From NCBI RefSeq assembly GCF_026151205.1, contig NC_087072.1:25759799-25819798 (forward strand): 60,000 nucleotides of DNA, given 5' to 3'. The position numbers were made by a program, and so were the translations under genes. Source of the stretch: Bolinopsis microptera. Lineage: Eukaryota > Ctenophora > Tentaculata > Lobata > Bolinopsidae. Shown piece by piece: positions 26,583-36,958 of this stretch. Every line of letters begins with the position of its first letter. Position 1 is the first letter of the stretch. Under the pieces are notes generated by a model. It searched no databases. It had not been told where the DNA came from and saw nothing but the letters and a program-made list of their open reading frames with translations.

Positions 26583-26976
26583 ACTATCAAATGAGAAGAA
26601 GTACAGTCTGATAATGAAGTATGGTCTTCTAAAAACGGTCCTATTTGAACTGTACCTTCACGAACTTGAGAAACTTTATCGATACGCTAGTGTCGCCAAA
26701 ATTGGTGTCAGATCTTTAATAATTCGGTTTCAAACTATACTATGCCGAGTATTACCGATACCTTTCCAAGCATCGTGTCCAGTCCTTACCTAATATACAT
26801 TTCTGGGATGTTTAGACTAAACACTACTAATAGTGGTGTTATTAAACTTCGATTTATTATCATCATTGTTTGTTTGATTTTCTGTTTGTTTGTTTGTATG
26901 TCTGTTTGTCTACAAACGACTGTATCCAGGAAAGCAAGACCCAGTAGTTCCTGTGCAATGAAGGCTAGAGAGAGAT

Positions 26977-27240
26977 ATGGATACAGCTAACAGCTGTACA
27001 GACTCCTTTACCATACCAGATCACCAGGAATGTAGCAGTCTGAGGACTACTGTCCGGGCCACACTGCAGGATACTACTACTGTCAGGATCACTACTACAG
27101 AACCATTGAGCGGTCTCTCAGAGAGTTGCACCCCTAAACCATTAGAAAGTAGCACAGTAGGGTGTGGGACCTCAGGGGAGGGCCCCGGTACACAGTCAGG
27201 GGAGGGGCCCGGTACCCTGTCTCTACTTGCCCAGGATGAT
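26977..27240 (+). CDS. ITPK: inositol-trisphosphate 3-kinase, N-terminal exon
   Basis: Inositol-1,4,5-trisphosphate 3-kinase phosphorylates Ins(1,4,5)P3 to Ins(1,3,4,5)P4 in the cytosol, ending the calcium-release signal and making a second messenger. This exon encodes 88 residues of low-complexity, probably disordered N-terminus (MDTANSCTDSFTIPDHQE ... GTLSLLAQDD), as such kinases have ahead of the catalytic domain. A TGA lies in frame just upstream (about 26959), which supports the ATG at 26977 as a start unless an upstream exon splices in between. The donor is GATGAT|GTGAGA, phase 0, and an 18-bp array starts 6 bases later. The eight coding exons of this gene sum to 1182 nt, a 393-residue protein. 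Which paralogue (A, B or C) cannot be said. Confidence 0.65.
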
Positions 27241-27246
27241 GTGAGA

Positions 27247-27395
27247 ACACACTTTATTGTTGTTATCTACTTTATTGTTGTTATCTATTTTATTGTTGTT
27301 ATCTACTTTATTGTTGTTATTTACTTTATTGTTGTTATCTACTTTATTGTTGTTATCTACTTTATTGTTGTTATCTACTTTATTGTTTTTATCTA
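27247..27395. repeat. 18-bp array directly after the kinase exon 1 donor
   Basis: Eight units of actttattgttgttatct, beginning within 6 bases of the donor GTGAGA. Confidence 0.95.
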
Positions 27396-28083
27396 TCTCC
27401 ATTCTCCCTTGTTATGTTTGTATAACACGCAGGCCAAATCATTATAACTTGAATTTTACGTTAACTCAAAAGATTAATATCATTGATGGTTTTTACATTG
27501 TCTGCAAGGTGAGAGAAAAGATTCGCGGTACTATAATGTAGTATGGTTATTGGTTATAGATTTTTACGGTAAATAAAAGTATCAAATTACTTAAACTGTG
27601 ACTTCTTACGAATGATATTCACCAAAACTAAAAGCGAGGAGGCTTTTAGTATTGTGCAAATCATACAGTTCAGGGGCAAGTTATCAACTAATATATCCAC
27701 CTAAACAAAGCATACCTTACTTACTTTAGGTATTTAACTTTATTTATATTTGCCATTTGTTTCGTGAATTTACAATTTACATGGTTAAGATTATTGAACA
27801 CCTCAGTTAGCAATTACATAGTAGATACCTTCATTTATATACCTTCATTTACCATAGAACCTCAAATATTAAGTTATCTAGCCAAAATTAAATGACCAAA
27901 TACCTGTAAATTGTTGAAATTTCTTTCGATAAATGTTGGAATTTATCATTCTGCAAGTTCCAAATCAGATAAATGTATATAATATAATGTATGCTTTTTG
28001 TTTAGATTTCTCCGATATATATTACGTAAACATATATATTTATATAAGTACAATAATAATATTGTACCAAGTAGTCATTGCTA

Positions 28084-28116
<33 letters not shown>

Positions 28117-28554
28117 CATTGCTATCAAATACTGACCAGTCTTGTCAAGCCAGTCTATCAAAGTGTTCACAATATATTCCGATCACTAAAACATTCATCA
28201 CGTCAAAATGCCCTGTGGACCGTCACTTGATAAGTTTATTACTAGGCACCTGGTAGGATGTTATAACTTTATAAAAAATATTGCTCCTTCATAAATATTA
28301 CCCTGACAGACATGTTAACAGCTGCAATGTAACATTTACAAAGTTTAATTGATGTTTTGGTACTAAGTGAGAGTCTCCACTCAGTTTTTGAAACAAATGT
28401 CGACGTTTCGGCCCACGCTTTTTTTCATTTACAAAGTTTATTACTACTACTAGCAACATTTACTAATAGTAGTACTATATGGGGGACATTGCTAGTTTAT
28501 TACATATTATATAATATATATATTTCATATGTATATGTAGTATGTAACTTTATC
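27396..28554. other. kinase intron 1, no feature besides a G run
   Basis: AT-rich intronic sequence. 28085-28115 is a G homopolymer of 31 bases flanked by a short duplication, tcattgcta. No exon recognised. Confidence 0.55.
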
Positions 28555-28655
28555 AACTTTATCCACTCTATCAACTTTATCAACTTTATCAACTTTATCA
28601 ACTTTATCCACTTTATCAACTTTATCAACTTTATCAACTTTATCCACTCTATCCA
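28555..28655. repeat. 9-bp array forming the acceptor pyrimidine tract
   Basis: About eleven units of tttatcaac / tttatccac running up to the acceptor tctatccacag at 28658. Confidence 0.9.
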
Positions 28656-28658
28656 CAG

Positions 28659-28743
28659 GTAACACGGAAGCTGAGTATAAACCCCGGGGATGCGATAATA
28701 TCCACCACACAGAGAGACTTCGTGCAGCTCGGCGGTCACTTAG
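28659..28743 (+). CDS. ITPK: inositol-trisphosphate 3-kinase, exon 2
   Basis: Acceptor ctatccacag, phase 0; donor CTTAG|GTAACA, phase 1. It reads VTRKLSINPGDAII, then STTQRDFVQLGGHLG. The end matches the start of the kinase fold in animal IP3 3-kinases (WVQLAGHTGSFK) and joins in frame to exon 3 (HFHIAGPG). Confidence 0.82.
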
Positions 28744-28763
28744 GTAACACTATTGCTGCATCA

Positions 28764-29452
28764 TGTCAGGTGGTGTGACGTCATGTCAGGTGGTGTGACG
28801 TCATGTCAAGTGGTGTGACGTCATGTCAGGTGGTGTGACGTCATGTCAGTTTGTGTGACGTCATGTCAAGTGGTGTGACGTCATGTCAGGTGGTGTGACG
28901 TTATATCAGGTGGTGTGACGTCATGTCAGGTGGTGTGACGTCATGTCAGGTGGTGTGACGTTATATCAGGTGGTGTGACGTCATGTCAGGTGGTGTGACG
29001 TCATGTCAGTTGGTGTGACGTCATGTCAAGTGGTGTGACGTCATGTCAGTTTGTGTGACGTCATGTCAAGTGGTGTGACGTCATGTCAGGTGGTGTGACG
29101 TCATGTCAGGTGGTGTGACGTCATGTCAGGTGGTGTGACGTCATGTCAAGTGGTGTGACGTCATGTCAGGTGGTGTGACGTCATGTCAGGTGGTGTGACG
29201 TCATGTCAGTTTGTGTGACGTCATGTCAAGTGGTGTGACGCCATGTCAGGTGGTGTGACGTCATATCAGGTGGTGTGACGTCATATCAGGTGGTGTGACG
29301 TCATGTCAGGTGGTGTGACATTATATCAGGTGGTGTGACGTCATGTCAGGTGGTGTGACGTCATGTCAGGTGGTGTGACGTTATATCAGGTGGTGTGACG
29401 TCATGTCAGGTGGTGTGACGTCATGTCAGTTGGTGTGACGTCATGTCAGGTG
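28764..29452. repeat. 20-bp array of CRE sites in kinase intron 2
   Basis: About 34 units of tggtgtgacgtcatgtcagg. Most units contain the perfect palindrome TGACGTCA, the CREB/ATF binding site. Minority units have gacgttat or gacgccat. The array begins about 20 bases after the exon 2 donor. Confidence 0.95.
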
Positions 29453-29689
29453 CTGTGCATTTCGTGCATTACATAGATTTGATACCGAATTTACAATATT
29501 ATTCCTAAGTTGAAGTAAGTGATTAGAAAACACCATAACTTGTATATTATATATATAATATATACATAACTTGTATTGTTTTAGTTAATGGTTCACTTTC
29601 CTAATTACAAACAAAACTGTTCATAAGTTTTATTTGATTAACCTCTATATATATATATGACGTCACGTGGTGCGTGGTATATGACGTTT

Positions 29690-29872
29690 ACCAGGTTACC
29701 AGGTTACCAAGTTACCAGGTTACCAGGTTACCAAGTTACCAGGTTACCAGGTTACCAAGTTACCAAGTTACCAGGTTACCAGGTTACCAGGTTACCAGGT
29801 TACCAGGTTACCAAGTTACCAGGTTACCAGGTTACCAGGTTACCAGGTTACCAGGTTACCAGGTTACCAGGT
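29690..29872. repeat. 8-bp accaggtt array
   Basis: About 22 units of accaggtt with some accaagtt. It is preceded by tgacgtcacgtggtgcgtgg at 29658, a stray copy of the CRE/E-box motif. Confidence 0.93.
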
Positions 29873-30138
29873 TAGCTAATGATCAGTTACCTTAGCAGGA
29901 GTTAGTAGTACAGTAATATAGTTTACTATTATAGTACTATGTTTACAGTGTTGACCGGTAGTAGTGGTGATAACGTGTCACTACAGTACTACTACTAACA
30001 CACCTTATTGCTGCTATAATCCTCACACAGGTGCAGGACAAGGTATTATAGTTTATATCATCATGTACACAAACCACTCCCAAACTCGTGGGAATTGGGA
30101 TGCGTTAGTAGGGGAGGTGTACACATGCAGGCCTGATG

Positions 30139-30342
30139 GGCAATTCGGTAATCTGTCGATTGTCACTTAACGCCCGGATAGTGAAACTATTCTAAAACTT
30201 CTCTTCTTTAACCGTGTGTTAACCGTGTGATAACCGTGTGATAACCGTGTGTTAACCGTGTGATAACCGTGTGTTAACCGTGTGTTAACCGTGTGTTAAC
30301 CGTGTGTTAACCGTGTGTTAAGTGACAGATTACCGAATTGCC
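30139..30342. repeat. inverted repeat enclosing an 11-bp array
   Basis: gcaattcggtaatctgtc at 30139 (continuing cacttaac after a short insert) is the reverse complement of gttaagtgacagattaccgaattgc at 30318-30342. Between them lie ten units of gtgttaaccgt (30210-30318). The whole could fold as one long hairpin. Confidence 0.8.
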
Positions 30343-30509
30343 GTACATCATCTAAATATAAGGTGCGCCCGCAGTAGTGTGTACTATTATACACTCCCGC
30401 GCATGTTTTTATAGATATAAGCTTACTTTGGTGCATACTAGCGTGTTGGACCTTATTTTAACCAGTTCTTGCTAGTAATTAATTGTGATTGAACCTTTAA
30501 ACGCAAAGG

Positions 30510-30972
30510 AGTATATTATAATCCTCTTAATTGAGGGTATGGTTTACACTGTTCCTGTATATTATAATCCTCTTAATTGAGGGTATGGTTTACACTGTTC
30601 CTGTATATTATAATCCTCTTAATTGAGGGTATGGTTTACACTGTTCCTGTAATCTGTATACCCGGAAATAAATAACCAATTAAAATGTTAAAAGTTTAGA
30701 CAGTGTACAATGATATAGACATTATAACTGATCATTAGCCACAGAGGATCAATTAGCTAACAGTAGTATCAGTTGTAACAGATAACAAGATAACAGATAC
30801 AAGGATACAGAAATAGTGGTACTCCTGCAATGCACATCATGAGAAAGTTAAGGTTCCTTCATGAGAAAGTTAAGGTTCCTTCATGAGAAAGTTAAGGTTC
30901 CTTCATGAGAAAGTTAAGGTTCCTTCATGAGAAAGTTAAGGTTCCTTCATGAGAAAGTTAAGGTTCCTTCAA
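30510..30972. repeat. 46-bp and 22-bp arrays in kinase intron 2
   Basis: Three units of tatattataatcctcttaat + tgagggtatggtttacactgttcctg (30510-30651), then six units of tcatgagaaagttaaggttc + ct (30838-30971). Confidence 0.92.
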
Positions 30973-31195
30973 AAGCAAAATCAACAATTTAAAAGTTTAA
31001 ATTGAGGTAAGTAGGAATCCTAATTTTAGTAATTGTTGTTGATGTGCAGGAATAGAACGTATCTACTTAATAGAGGGGGGGGAGGGGGGGAACATGATCC
31101 CCCCCTTAATATCTACTTCTCTTTTCTTTGTTAAAGTCCCCTAATGCCATGGAAGTTGATGGCGCACCAAATTGTTACCATTTTATGACGATAAT

Positions 31196-31338
31196 ATATA
31201 CATTGTAGAGTGTATAGTGTACATTGTAGAGTGTATAGTATACATTGTATAGTGTATAGTGTACATTGTAGAGTATATGTACAAAATATGAAATACAAAG
31301 TGTAAAACATATATATATATGTTTTACACTTTGTATAT
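31196..31338. repeat. tacattgtagagtgtatagtg array and perfect hairpin
   Basis: Three to four units of a 20-22 bp motif (31196-31275), followed by acaaagtgtaaaacatatata paired with tatatatgttttacactttgt (about 31294-31336), a near-perfect palindrome. Confidence 0.85.
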
Positions 31339-31339
31339 A

Positions 31340-31609
31340 CCTTACGAGACATATATTCGACATAATTCCGGTGACCTAAATGATTTGGGAATGGAAATAT
31401 GGGATTTTTTCCGAAAACCACCGCATTTCGTACCCCAAATTAAATCATGGTATTTGGGGATTTTTTTCATTTCTTTATTTTACAAAAATAAAACCCAATA
31501 TTTGAGAAAATCAATAAAATAAAACATGAAATTTGAATTACAAGTCAATTTCTTCTTGATCTTCTTGATTATCACCGACTTTCGTACCTTTTGAAAATGT
31601 CTCGTAAGG
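31340..31609. mobile_element. 270-bp MITE with TA target duplication
   Basis: Inverted ends CCTTACGAGACAT (31340) and ATGTCTCGTAAGG (ending 31609), each flanked by TA (31338-31339 and 31610-31611), as for Tc1/mariner-type MITEs. The interior is non-coding. Confidence 0.65.
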
Positions 31610-31985
31610 TAGTGTGTTCGGTGCAAACTTGGATTATATTAAGTTTCAGTACAAATATGATTAATTTATTGTGCTCTACATTTGAGTTCTCATGAAATCC
31701 ACTCAATTTCAGAATTTACTATACAATTACTAAAAAACTACCTATAAAGTATAAATAATGTAAATGCAGCAAGAATTCAGTTCAATTTAGATATTGAATT
31801 GTTAAGTATTTTCTTGAGAATATCAAAAATATAACATTAAATGGATTTCAGTACTTGTCGAATGTTGACCCTTTTTTTGACCAATTTTTGACCCCAAAAA
31901 CCAAAACCTTGATTTACCGCGGGTTCTTACTTCCCCTAAAGTCCGCATTAGATCGGGGGTTTACTGTATAATACAGTGACAGTAA
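31610..31985. other. kinase intron 2, nothing recognised
   Basis: AT-rich unique sequence with no exon or element end seen. Confidence 0.5.
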
Positions 31986-31987
31986 TA

Positions 31988-32688
31988 TATTAGTGTTAGT
32001 TATATAGTGCAACACTAGTAATATAGTGCATATTATAGTGTTAGTAATATAGTGCAACACTAGTAATATAGTGCATATTATAGTGTTAGTAATATAGTGC
32101 AACACTAGTAATATAGTGCATATTATAGTGTTAGTAATATAGTGCAACAATAGTAATATAGTGCATATTATAGTGTTAGTAATATAGTGCAACACTAGTA
32201 ATATAGTGCATATTATAGTGTTAGTAATATAGTGCAACAATAGTAATATAGTGCATATTATAGTGTTAGTAATATAGTGCAACACTAGTAATATAGTGCA
32301 TATTATAGTGTTAGTAATATAGTGCAACACTAGTAATATAGTGCATATTATAGTGTTAGTAATATAGTGCAACACTAGTAATATAGTGCATATAATAGTG
32401 TTAGTAATATAGTGCAACACTAGTAATATGGTGCATATTATAGTGTTAGTAATATAGTGCAACACTAGTAATATGGTGCATATTATAGTGTTAGTAATAT
32501 AGTGCAACACTAGTAATATGGTGCATATTATAGTGTTAGTAATATAGTGCAACACTAGTAATATGGTGCATATTATAGTGTTAGTAATATAGTGCAACAC
32601 TAGTAATATGGTGCATATTATAGTGTTAGTAATATAGTGCAACACTAGTAATATAGTGCATATTATAGTGTTAGTAATATAGTGCAAC
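31988..32688. repeat. 60-bp array built of related 22- and 38-bp subunits
   Basis: About twelve 60-bp units of tagtgttagtaatatagtgc + aacactagtaatatagtgca + a 20-base tail (tattatagtgttagtaatat). The spacing is a multiple of three, so one long minus-strand frame stays open (repeats of LHYITNTIICTILLV). It is a by-product of the repeat with no gene features. Confidence 0.85.
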
Positions 32689-32784
32689 AATTTATTATTG
32701 GCGGTTGAGATAATGATAGTAGAGGGCCTTACGACGGTTCTACTCGAAACACTAGGAACATACTTTACTAAATGTAGAATCGAT

Positions 32785-33298
32785 AACCCTGGTAACCCTG
32801 GTAACCCTGGTAACCCTCAACCCTGGTAGTGGTACCCTGGTAACCCTCAAAGCCTCAACCCTGGAAGTGGTACCCTGGTCACCCCGGTAACCCTCAACCC
32901 TGGTAGTGGTACCCCTGGTAACCCTGGAAACCCTGGTAACCTTCAACCCTGGTAGTGGTACCCTGGTAACCCTCAACCCTGGAAGTGGTACCCTGGTCAG
33001 TGGTCACCCTGGTAACCCTGGTAACCCTCAACCCTGGACGTGGTACCCTGGTAACCCTCAACCCTGGAAGTGGTACCCTGGTCACCCTGGTAACCCTCAA
33101 CCCTGGTAGTGGTACCCCTGGTAACCCTGGAAACCCTGGTAACCTTCAACCCTGGAAGTGGTACCCTGGTCACCCTGGTAACCCTGGTGACCCTCAACCC
33201 TGGTAGTGGTACCCTGGTCACCCCGGTAACCCTAAACCCTGGTAGTGCTACCCTGGTAACTCTGGTAACCCTGGTAACTCTGGTAACCCTGGTACCAC
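32785..33298. repeat. accctggta minisatellite abutting exon 3
   Basis: Irregular units around ccctggtaaccctcaaccct + ggtagtggta. The array runs into the acceptor ggtaccacttgcag of exon 3. It is open in several frames on both strands only because of its period. Confidence 0.92.
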
Positions 33299-33304
33299 TT
33301 GCAG

Positions 33305-33527
33305 GACATTTCCACATAGCTGGACCGGGTGCTCTGTGGAAACAGCAAGCTAAAGACGGGGAGATAGAGGCTAAAGTGCTGAAGGAACTGAACGAGAGCT
33401 CACTGCACGCTTATGTTCCTGACTTCCTGGGAACCAAGGAACATGACGGCAAGAGATGGATAGGAATGGAGGACGTGATGTGTCATTTCACAGACGGGTG
33501 TGGTATGGATATAAAGATGGGGACTAG
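33305..33527 (+). CDS. ITPK: inositol-trisphosphate 3-kinase, exon 3 (catalytic PxxxDxKxG-type motif)
   Basis: Phase 1 to phase 2, acceptor cacttgcag, donor CTAG|GTGAGT. It reads HFHIAGPGALWKQQAK, then VLKELNESSLHAYVPDFLG, KRWIGMEDVMCHF and GCGMDIKMGTR. The last piece is the inositol polyphosphate kinase signature (animal IP3 3-kinase PCVMDCKMG); the DxK residues that contact substrate and the following MG are kept. The proline of the usual PCxxD motif is glycine here. It aligns along its length with vertebrate IP3 3-kinases (LRPFVPAYHG, MDDLLADFDSP). Confidence 0.92.
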
Positions 33528-34602
33528 GTGAGTGTGGTATTGTTACGTGAACAAGTAAGCAGTTGTAGGAGTATGTTGAAACTTAGTAAATTAATACGTA
33601 AGAGACTAGGAGCACAGTAAGGTTTTTTGGACTATATTAATAATAAGTAAATCAGTAATGCTGGTGGATAATGGTAATACACCATTATCCACTGATAAGT
33701 TCTTAAGTAATTACACGCATATTATACAGGGTGGCCCATAAAACACTACCCATATTATATTATAATAGTTATAAGCTACTACAGATACCCCCCCCCCCCC
33801 CCCCCACTGTGCACACTCTACACAATATACCGCTTATAACCGCGTCCGCTAACAGTGCAGGAAGACGCGTGATGTAAGATTGTAGAACAGATGTTATCCT
33901 GTAACGAGTGAATGTCTCACTAGTGGCCCAGGTGGCGGGGGGGTCACGTGCCCCACACTCCCCCCTCATTGGCCACTATTCCCCTACAATAAACATGTGG
34001 TGTAACTCCACACTCTGGCTCTGAGCCAACTCTAAAAGGAGCCCTTCTGTGAATACTGGCAAATAGGAGCCCCGTTATTGAGCCTAGTATTATCATGTAG
34101 TGTATATTAAGCAAGGTAATGTCATGTATCTGCGGACTGTATCACAACAATACAAAATAGTAGTATAGTATAGTAGTCTTATGTTACAATCAAGGCATTC
34201 CAAAAGCGTATCTTTAGAAAACGTAACTTTCACTAAAATTATAGAGAAATAAGCCTTCTTAGTACATATTATACATATTAGGAACAAGATAAGACTTATC
34301 TTTAAAATACTCTTTCTTTACTTGATCATATTGTGTAATATAAAGTATAATAAGTACTGATAGACTTATGACCCTTTTGTAGTAGTAGTGGGGGCACTGT
34401 GTAGTTATAGTCTTATAAGATAACAGAACGCTAAAGACCTCTTATATTATTACATATTTTTCCTTTTATCAAATTTCTTCTATTGTTCTGTTTTCTCTGA
34501 ATATTTTATTCTTGACATTCCAATACTGTTACTCAGTATAATATATAGTATGTAATTGTATTAGTATCACTACTCGTACATGATGTGTCCCACTTTGTGC
34601 AG
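33528..34602. other. kinase intron 3
   Basis: 33788-33805 is a C run. 33728 has acagggtggcccataaaac, resembling a mariner-type end, but no partner end was found. The rest is unique and AT-rich. Confidence 0.5.
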
Positions 34603-34738
34603 GACTTTCAAAGAGTTTGAAGTAAAGAACCAGAAGTTAAGGGAAGATTTGTATGACAAGATGGTAAAACAGGATCCCTCCGAGCCCACCGAACAGGAGA
34701 ACATCGACAAAGCTGTTACCAAACTACGCTATATGACA
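34603..34738 (+). CDS. ITPK: inositol-trisphosphate 3-kinase, exon 4
   Basis: Acceptor actttgtgcag, phase 2 in; donor ACA|GTCAGT, phase 0. It reads TFKEFEVKNQKLREDLYDKM, then VKQDPSEPTEQENID and KAVTKLRYMT. This matches IP3 3-kinase [21 protein letters not shown] and AVTKPRYMQW, a helical insert characteristic of the IP3 3-kinases within the inositol kinase family. Confidence 0.92.
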
Positions 34739-34764
34739 GTCAGTATTTTACAGTATTAAGCTGT

Positions 34765-35013
34765 TATGACGTGGTATGACGTCACGTGGTATGACGTCAC
34801 GTGGTATGACGTCACGTTTTATTGATATCACGTGGTATGACTTCACGTGGTATGACGTCACGTGGTATGATGTCACGTGGTATGACGTCACGTGGTATGA
34901 CGTCACGTGGTATGACGTCACGTGGTATGATATCACGTGGTATGACGTCACGTGGTATGACGTCACGTGGTATGATGTCACGTGGTATGACGTCACGTGG
35001 TATGACGTCACGT
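34765..35013. repeat. 15-bp array of fused CRE plus E-box sites (kinase intron 4)
   Basis: About 16 units of gtggtatgacgtcac. Across unit borders most read TGACGTCACGTGG, a CREB/ATF palindrome overlapping a CACGTG E-box. Variants change gacg to gatg, gata or gact. The array takes up about 250 of the 302 bases of the intron. Confidence 0.96.
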
Positions 35014-35040
35014 GGTGTTTCTAATGTTGACTTGTTTCAG

Positions 35041-35097
35041 TTCCGGGAAAGAGAAAGCTCATCACAAACGCTCGGTTTTAGAGTTGAAGCAATGAAA
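35041..35097 (+). CDS. ITPK: inositol-trisphosphate 3-kinase, exon 5
   Basis: 19 codons, phase 0 to 0, acceptor cttgtttcag, donor AAA|GTGCGT. It reads FRERESSSQTLGFRVEAMK, matching [20 protein letters not shown] of IP3 3-kinases. Confidence 0.92.
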
Positions 35098-35277
35098 GTG
35101 CGTTCTTTTAACTGTTTCAAATTATATAATATATATTTAATATTGATCTTGTAAATTATATATTTAATATTCATTTTTATCTTGTAAAGCGTTTGTCCTA
35201 CTATATATATGTCTACATGTACATACTATACACATACTACTATATACATGTCTACTATATACCATGTCCTGTTTCAG

Positions 35278-35331
35278 ATCTGGGGTCAGGGGACGAACAA
35301 GGACTTCAAAACACTAAAGTATAAAGATCAG
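35278..35331 (+). CDS. ITPK: inositol-trisphosphate 3-kinase, exon 6
   Basis: 18 codons, phase 0 to 0, acceptor cctgtttcag, donor CAG|GTTAGC. It reads IWGQGTNKDFKTLKYKDQ, matching the NRDFKKTKTREQV segment. The next intron (35332-42205) is 6.9 kb because of transposon insertions and the G-run array. Confidence 0.9.
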
Positions 35332-36150
35332 GTTAGCTTGAATCACATTCCTGGGTTATCTTTCTTCTCAATCTAATTGTTGGTGGAATTCTGCCATTTT
35401 TGGTCAAATTGTCGCATGATGCAAACATCAAGCAACGAACAAAGGTAATGTAAATGAATTTGATTCGATGACAATAGAGAAAGCTGCTGTCGACCGCGAG
35501 ACCGTTTCAAGTGTGCCATCTTTCTTACATTATTGAAATATTGCCACATTATGAGAACACCTTACTTTAGCAGCTGCAGTGGCGTAACGTTACTCAGCTC
35601 ACTCATTGTCATGTGACATATCTGATGGAACTTTATTTTGAGAGTTAACATTAACCGCTCATCAAATTGCTGAAATAGAGCCATCTACAGCAGGGTGTCC
35701 CGTGTCATAATTATTGGCGCGTAATGTTGCGTAAAATTTTACCCAAGCTTTTAGAAACGATCATTACTTGACTTCTGAGGGTCAGTTTCCTATGGAGTCT
35801 TGATCATTCGAGAGATAATCCTTCATACTACAGTTCAGTCTAAAAACGAAGTCCGAAAGAAGTTAAATTTCGTCGATAATCACGACGAATGAGAAAAATT
35901 TGGATTATTGGACTTGAAGCCTTCGGCTGCTTCCCCTGAATTCCGGGATGAGTCCGCCCGACTATATTTTATTGCGTCAGTTAGAGGAGAAAGAGAGCTT
36001 TTATAAAATCTATAGTTTTCTATATCTTTCGCTATCGCCTGAAGAGCTGTGCACTTTAGTCTAAAGAATAATTTCAGAAAAAGTCCCTTACTCCTTCGTA
36101 AATCTAACTAAGTATGGAATCGATCCTTTAAATAACGGCCTAAATTATGG

Positions 36151-36166
36151 GTTTTGAGGTACATCA
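36151..36166. repeat. 16-bp target-site duplication, left copy
   Basis: gttttgaggtacatca here and again at 40429-40444, exactly flanking the outer retrotransposon. Confidence 0.85.
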
Positions 36167-36958
36167 GGGTGACAATCTGGCAATGCCCCTATTTTCACTC
36201 GCAACACTTCCAATTTTACAGAAACTTAAAGAGCTTAGGAAAGTTATGCAAGTCTGGCTGGCCGACGACGCGTCATCTGTTGGAACACTGATACATCTCA
36301 AAACCTGGTGGGATATGATAGTGGCAGAGGGAATTAAATATGGATATCATGTCAACCCCAGCAAATCATGTTTGATAATAAAACATCCATCGAGCATGGA
36401 GAGGGCTATGGAAATATTTGGAGAAAGCGGGATCGAGATAAAAATAACTGGACAGAGACATCTTGGAGCGGTTATTGGGTCACAGGAATATAAACGACTT
36501 TACATCAATAATTTAGTTGACGAATGGACCAAAATGATCAACAAATTATCTGATTTTGGTCAATCCGAGCCACAAGCAGCATATGCAGCATTCACTCATG
36601 GAGTTAGGCACAAAATGACATACTTCATGAGAACAATTGAAGGACTAGATCAATACTTGCAACCTCTTGACATGCTTATCGATGAGAAACTCATACCGGC
36701 TTTATTTGGATGCCCTATTACACCATTAGAGAGAAGAACGGTTGCGCTACCCGTACGATGTGGGGGACTAGGCATACCAGTTTTATCAAAGTTGGCATCA
36801 GAGGAGTATAAAACATCCATGGAAGTGACTAAGTCCTTAGTAAAGGCCATGGCCGGAATTGAAACGGATATAGATCATGATTCCGAGTCGCTGAAAGAAA
36901 TTCTAAAAGTGAGGGCAGAAAAGCATGAATTAGAATACACGTTAATCTGCAATGAAAG
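36167..36958 (+). pseudogene. outer non-LTR retrotransposon, reverse transcriptase part (5' truncated)
   Basis: The open frame begins inside reverse transcriptase motif B (QGDNLAMPLFSLATLPILQ) and continues through the catalytic WLADDAS (YADD box), YGYHVNPSKSC and GQRHLGAVIGS, then a thumb-like region with AAYAAFTHG and VRCGGLGIPVLSKLA. It belongs to a family of invertebrate reverse transcriptases I recognise from cnidarian and sponge genomes. Everything 5' of motif B is missing, typical of target-primed reverse transcription. It is broken at 36958 by the nested element and resumes at 39266. Confidence 0.85.
36719..36958 (+). repeat. 240-bp direct repeat, copy 1
   Basis: Identical to 39266-39505 as far as I can compare base by base. 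It lies within the outer reverse transcriptase frame and marks the edges of the nested insertion. Confidence 0.93.

Noticed and set aside
31914-32690. 258-codon minus-strand frame with LHYITNTIICTILLV repeats
   Set aside because: It follows from a tandem period that is a multiple of three. It lies in the kinase intron on the opposite strand with no start context or flanking exon.
32785-33298. Telomere-like repeat (ccctggtaaccct)
   Set aside because: Units are irregular, do not match TTAGGG or another simple telomere motif, and the array lies inside a kinase intron.
33728-33750. Mariner-type terminal end (acagggtggcccataaaac)
   Set aside because: No matching inverted end or TA-flanked partner was found within the intron, so an element cannot be delimited.
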